In this document: in pieces, positions 6,215 through 6,875 of the stretch
How positions within the stretch are numbered: the first letter of the stretch is position 1
How the letters are laid out: each line of letters starts with the position of its first letter
The notes under the pieces: generated by a model
Databases searched by the model: none
Told to the model about the DNA's origin: nothing
What the model saw: the letters and a program-made list of their open reading frames with translations, nothing else
Assembly: GCA_027083655.1 (NCBI GenBank)
Contig: JALWNS010000122.1
Location: 1-6,875 of the forward strand
Direction of reading: 5' to 3'
Origin: Bacteroidales bacterium
Lineage (GTDB): Bacteria; Bacteroidota; Bacteroidia; Bacteroidales; S143-33
DNA: 6,875 nt
Program-made: the position numbers and the translations under genes

Positions 6215-6875
6215 TTAAGAATTGTAACCGTAAAAATCTTTTATTTTCTGAACCACATAATAAATTTGTTCATCACTCATTTCTGGATACATAGGCAATG
6301 ATAGAATCTGTGATTGATATGCAGAGCCTACTGGAAAATCATCAGGCCTGTGGTTCAGACGGGCATATGCCGGTTGCAATGGTAATATTTTCGGATAGTG
6401 GATAGCTACTCCTATATCGTTTTGCTTGAGATATTCCATCAAATCATCCCTCTGTTGTGCGCGGATTTCATATACATGGAAAATGTGAAAAGCCCCAGGT
6501 CTAACCTTGGGAGTAACCACTTCCTCCACATCTTTCAATAGCTCATTATAAAGCAAAGCATGATCATAACGCTGCTTGTTCCAATCTTGAATATATTTAA
6601 GCTTAACATTAAGGATAGCTGCTTGCAGGCCATCCAGACGGCTATTAATGCCCTCGATTAAATGATGGTGCTTTTTTAGTGCGCCATGACGGGCAAACAT
6701 CTTCATCTGCAGGTAAAGGTCTTCGTTGTTTGTACCTATACCTCCTGCATCGCCATAAGCACCTAAATTTTTACCAGGATAGAAACTAAATGTAGCAACA
6801 TCTCCGAATGTACCCACATATTTATCGCGGAAAGTAGCAAAATGAGCTTGCGCACAATCTTCTATAACGTAGAGG
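6215..6875 (-). CDS. DegT/DnrJ/EryC1/StrS sugar aminotransferase, N-terminus cut by window edge
   Basis: The last 220 residues of a PLP-dependent aminotransferase; the frame stays open to base 6875, so the start lies outside. The GTG at 6817 is an internal valine (YVGTFGD), not a start. The visible part begins with LYVIEDCAQAHFA, whose Asp contacts the PLP ring nitrogen, then VGTFGDVATFSFYPGKNLGA, whose Lys (codon 6770-6772) forms the PLP Schiff base. Then come GDAGGIGTN, ARHG, the INSRLDGLQAAIL signature, and the C-terminal HYPKILPLQPAY and SLPMYPEMSDEQI motifs. Family members aminate keto-sugars bound to UDP, dTDP or GDP, for LPS, capsule or glycan synthesis. The sequence resembles the WbpE/FdtB-like group, but the substrate cannot be set from this fragment. 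It ends 5 nt before lpxC-fabZ, so it probably leads the same operon, which points to an LPS-related substrate. Confidence 0.93.
   Translation of the reverse strand, partial: LYVIEDCAQAHFATFRDKYVGTFGDVATFSFYPGKNLGAYGDAGGIGTNNEDLYLQMKMFARHGALKKHHHLIEGINSRLDGLQAAILNVKLKYIQDWNKQRYDHALLYNELLKDVEEVVTPKVRPGAFHIFHVYEIRAQQRDDLMEYLKQNDIGVAIHYPKILPLQPAYARLNHRPDDFPVGSAYQSQILSLPMYPEMSDEQIYYVVQKIKDFYGYNS

Noticed and set aside
6215..6817. Reading the aminotransferase as a complete 200-residue protein starting at GTG 6817
   Set aside because: The frame continues upstream to the window edge with conserved family sequence (the VIEDCAQA motif), so 6817 is internal and the gene is cut by the window.
1..6875. 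CRISPR array, tRNA or rRNA genes, insertion sequences, defence or phage genes
   Set aside because: No regularly spaced repeats, no tRNA-like cloverleaf, no transposase or integrase motif and no recognised defence protein were seen on either strand.

Overview
The window looks like chromosomal DNA of a member of the Bacteroidota. The strongest sign is the lpxC-fabZ fusion gene, a known hallmark of that phylum, with lpxA directly after it. The AT-rich composition, the lack of obvious Shine-Dalgarno sites and the Bacteroidota-style M1 peptidase motif (GGMEH) fit the same assignment. No mobile element, tRNA, rRNA or CRISPR array was seen. The genes are mostly housekeeping and cell-envelope genes, and the species cannot be named from this sequence.

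Layout, left to right. (1) 1-1515, minus strand: the N-terminal 505 codons of an exported M1-family zinc aminopeptidase; its C-terminus lies beyond base 1. (2) A 23-bp AT-rich divergent gap, then on the plus strand a two-gene unit: a YhbP/UPF0306-type split-barrel protein (1539-1982) and thymidylate synthase thyA (1985-2785), only 2 nt apart. (3) 2840-3394, minus strand: a small exosortase/archaeosortase-family membrane protein that converges on thyA. A long imperfect hairpin spans the thyA/exosortase gap and the last exosortase codons. (4) After a 24-bp divergent gap, dtd (3419-3871, plus strand), a D-aminoacyl-tRNA deacylase. (5) A perfect 32-bp palindrome with T-rich ends (3969-4000), a bidirectional terminator between dtd and the next unit. 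(6) 4000-6875, minus strand: an envelope operon transcribed right to left, made of a DegT-family sugar aminotransferase (partial, its N-terminus beyond base 6875), lpxC-fabZ, then lpxA, with gaps of 5 nt and 2 nt.

How the genes work together. LpxA and LpxC catalyse the first two steps of lipid A synthesis. FabZ, fused to LpxC, draws on the same pool of 3-hydroxyacyl-ACP for fatty-acid elongation, so the fusion places the branch point in one polypeptide. The aminotransferase just upstream occupies the place where lpxD often sits in this phylum, which suggests a nucleotide-sugar step linked to LPS or lipid A. ThyA makes dTMP and Dtd clears D-aminoacyl-tRNAs; neither is obviously tied to the envelope genes. 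No undescribed multi-gene system is clearly visible. The points most worth a second look are the aminotransferase/lipid A linkage, the orphan small exosortase and the tight YhbP-ThyA pairing.
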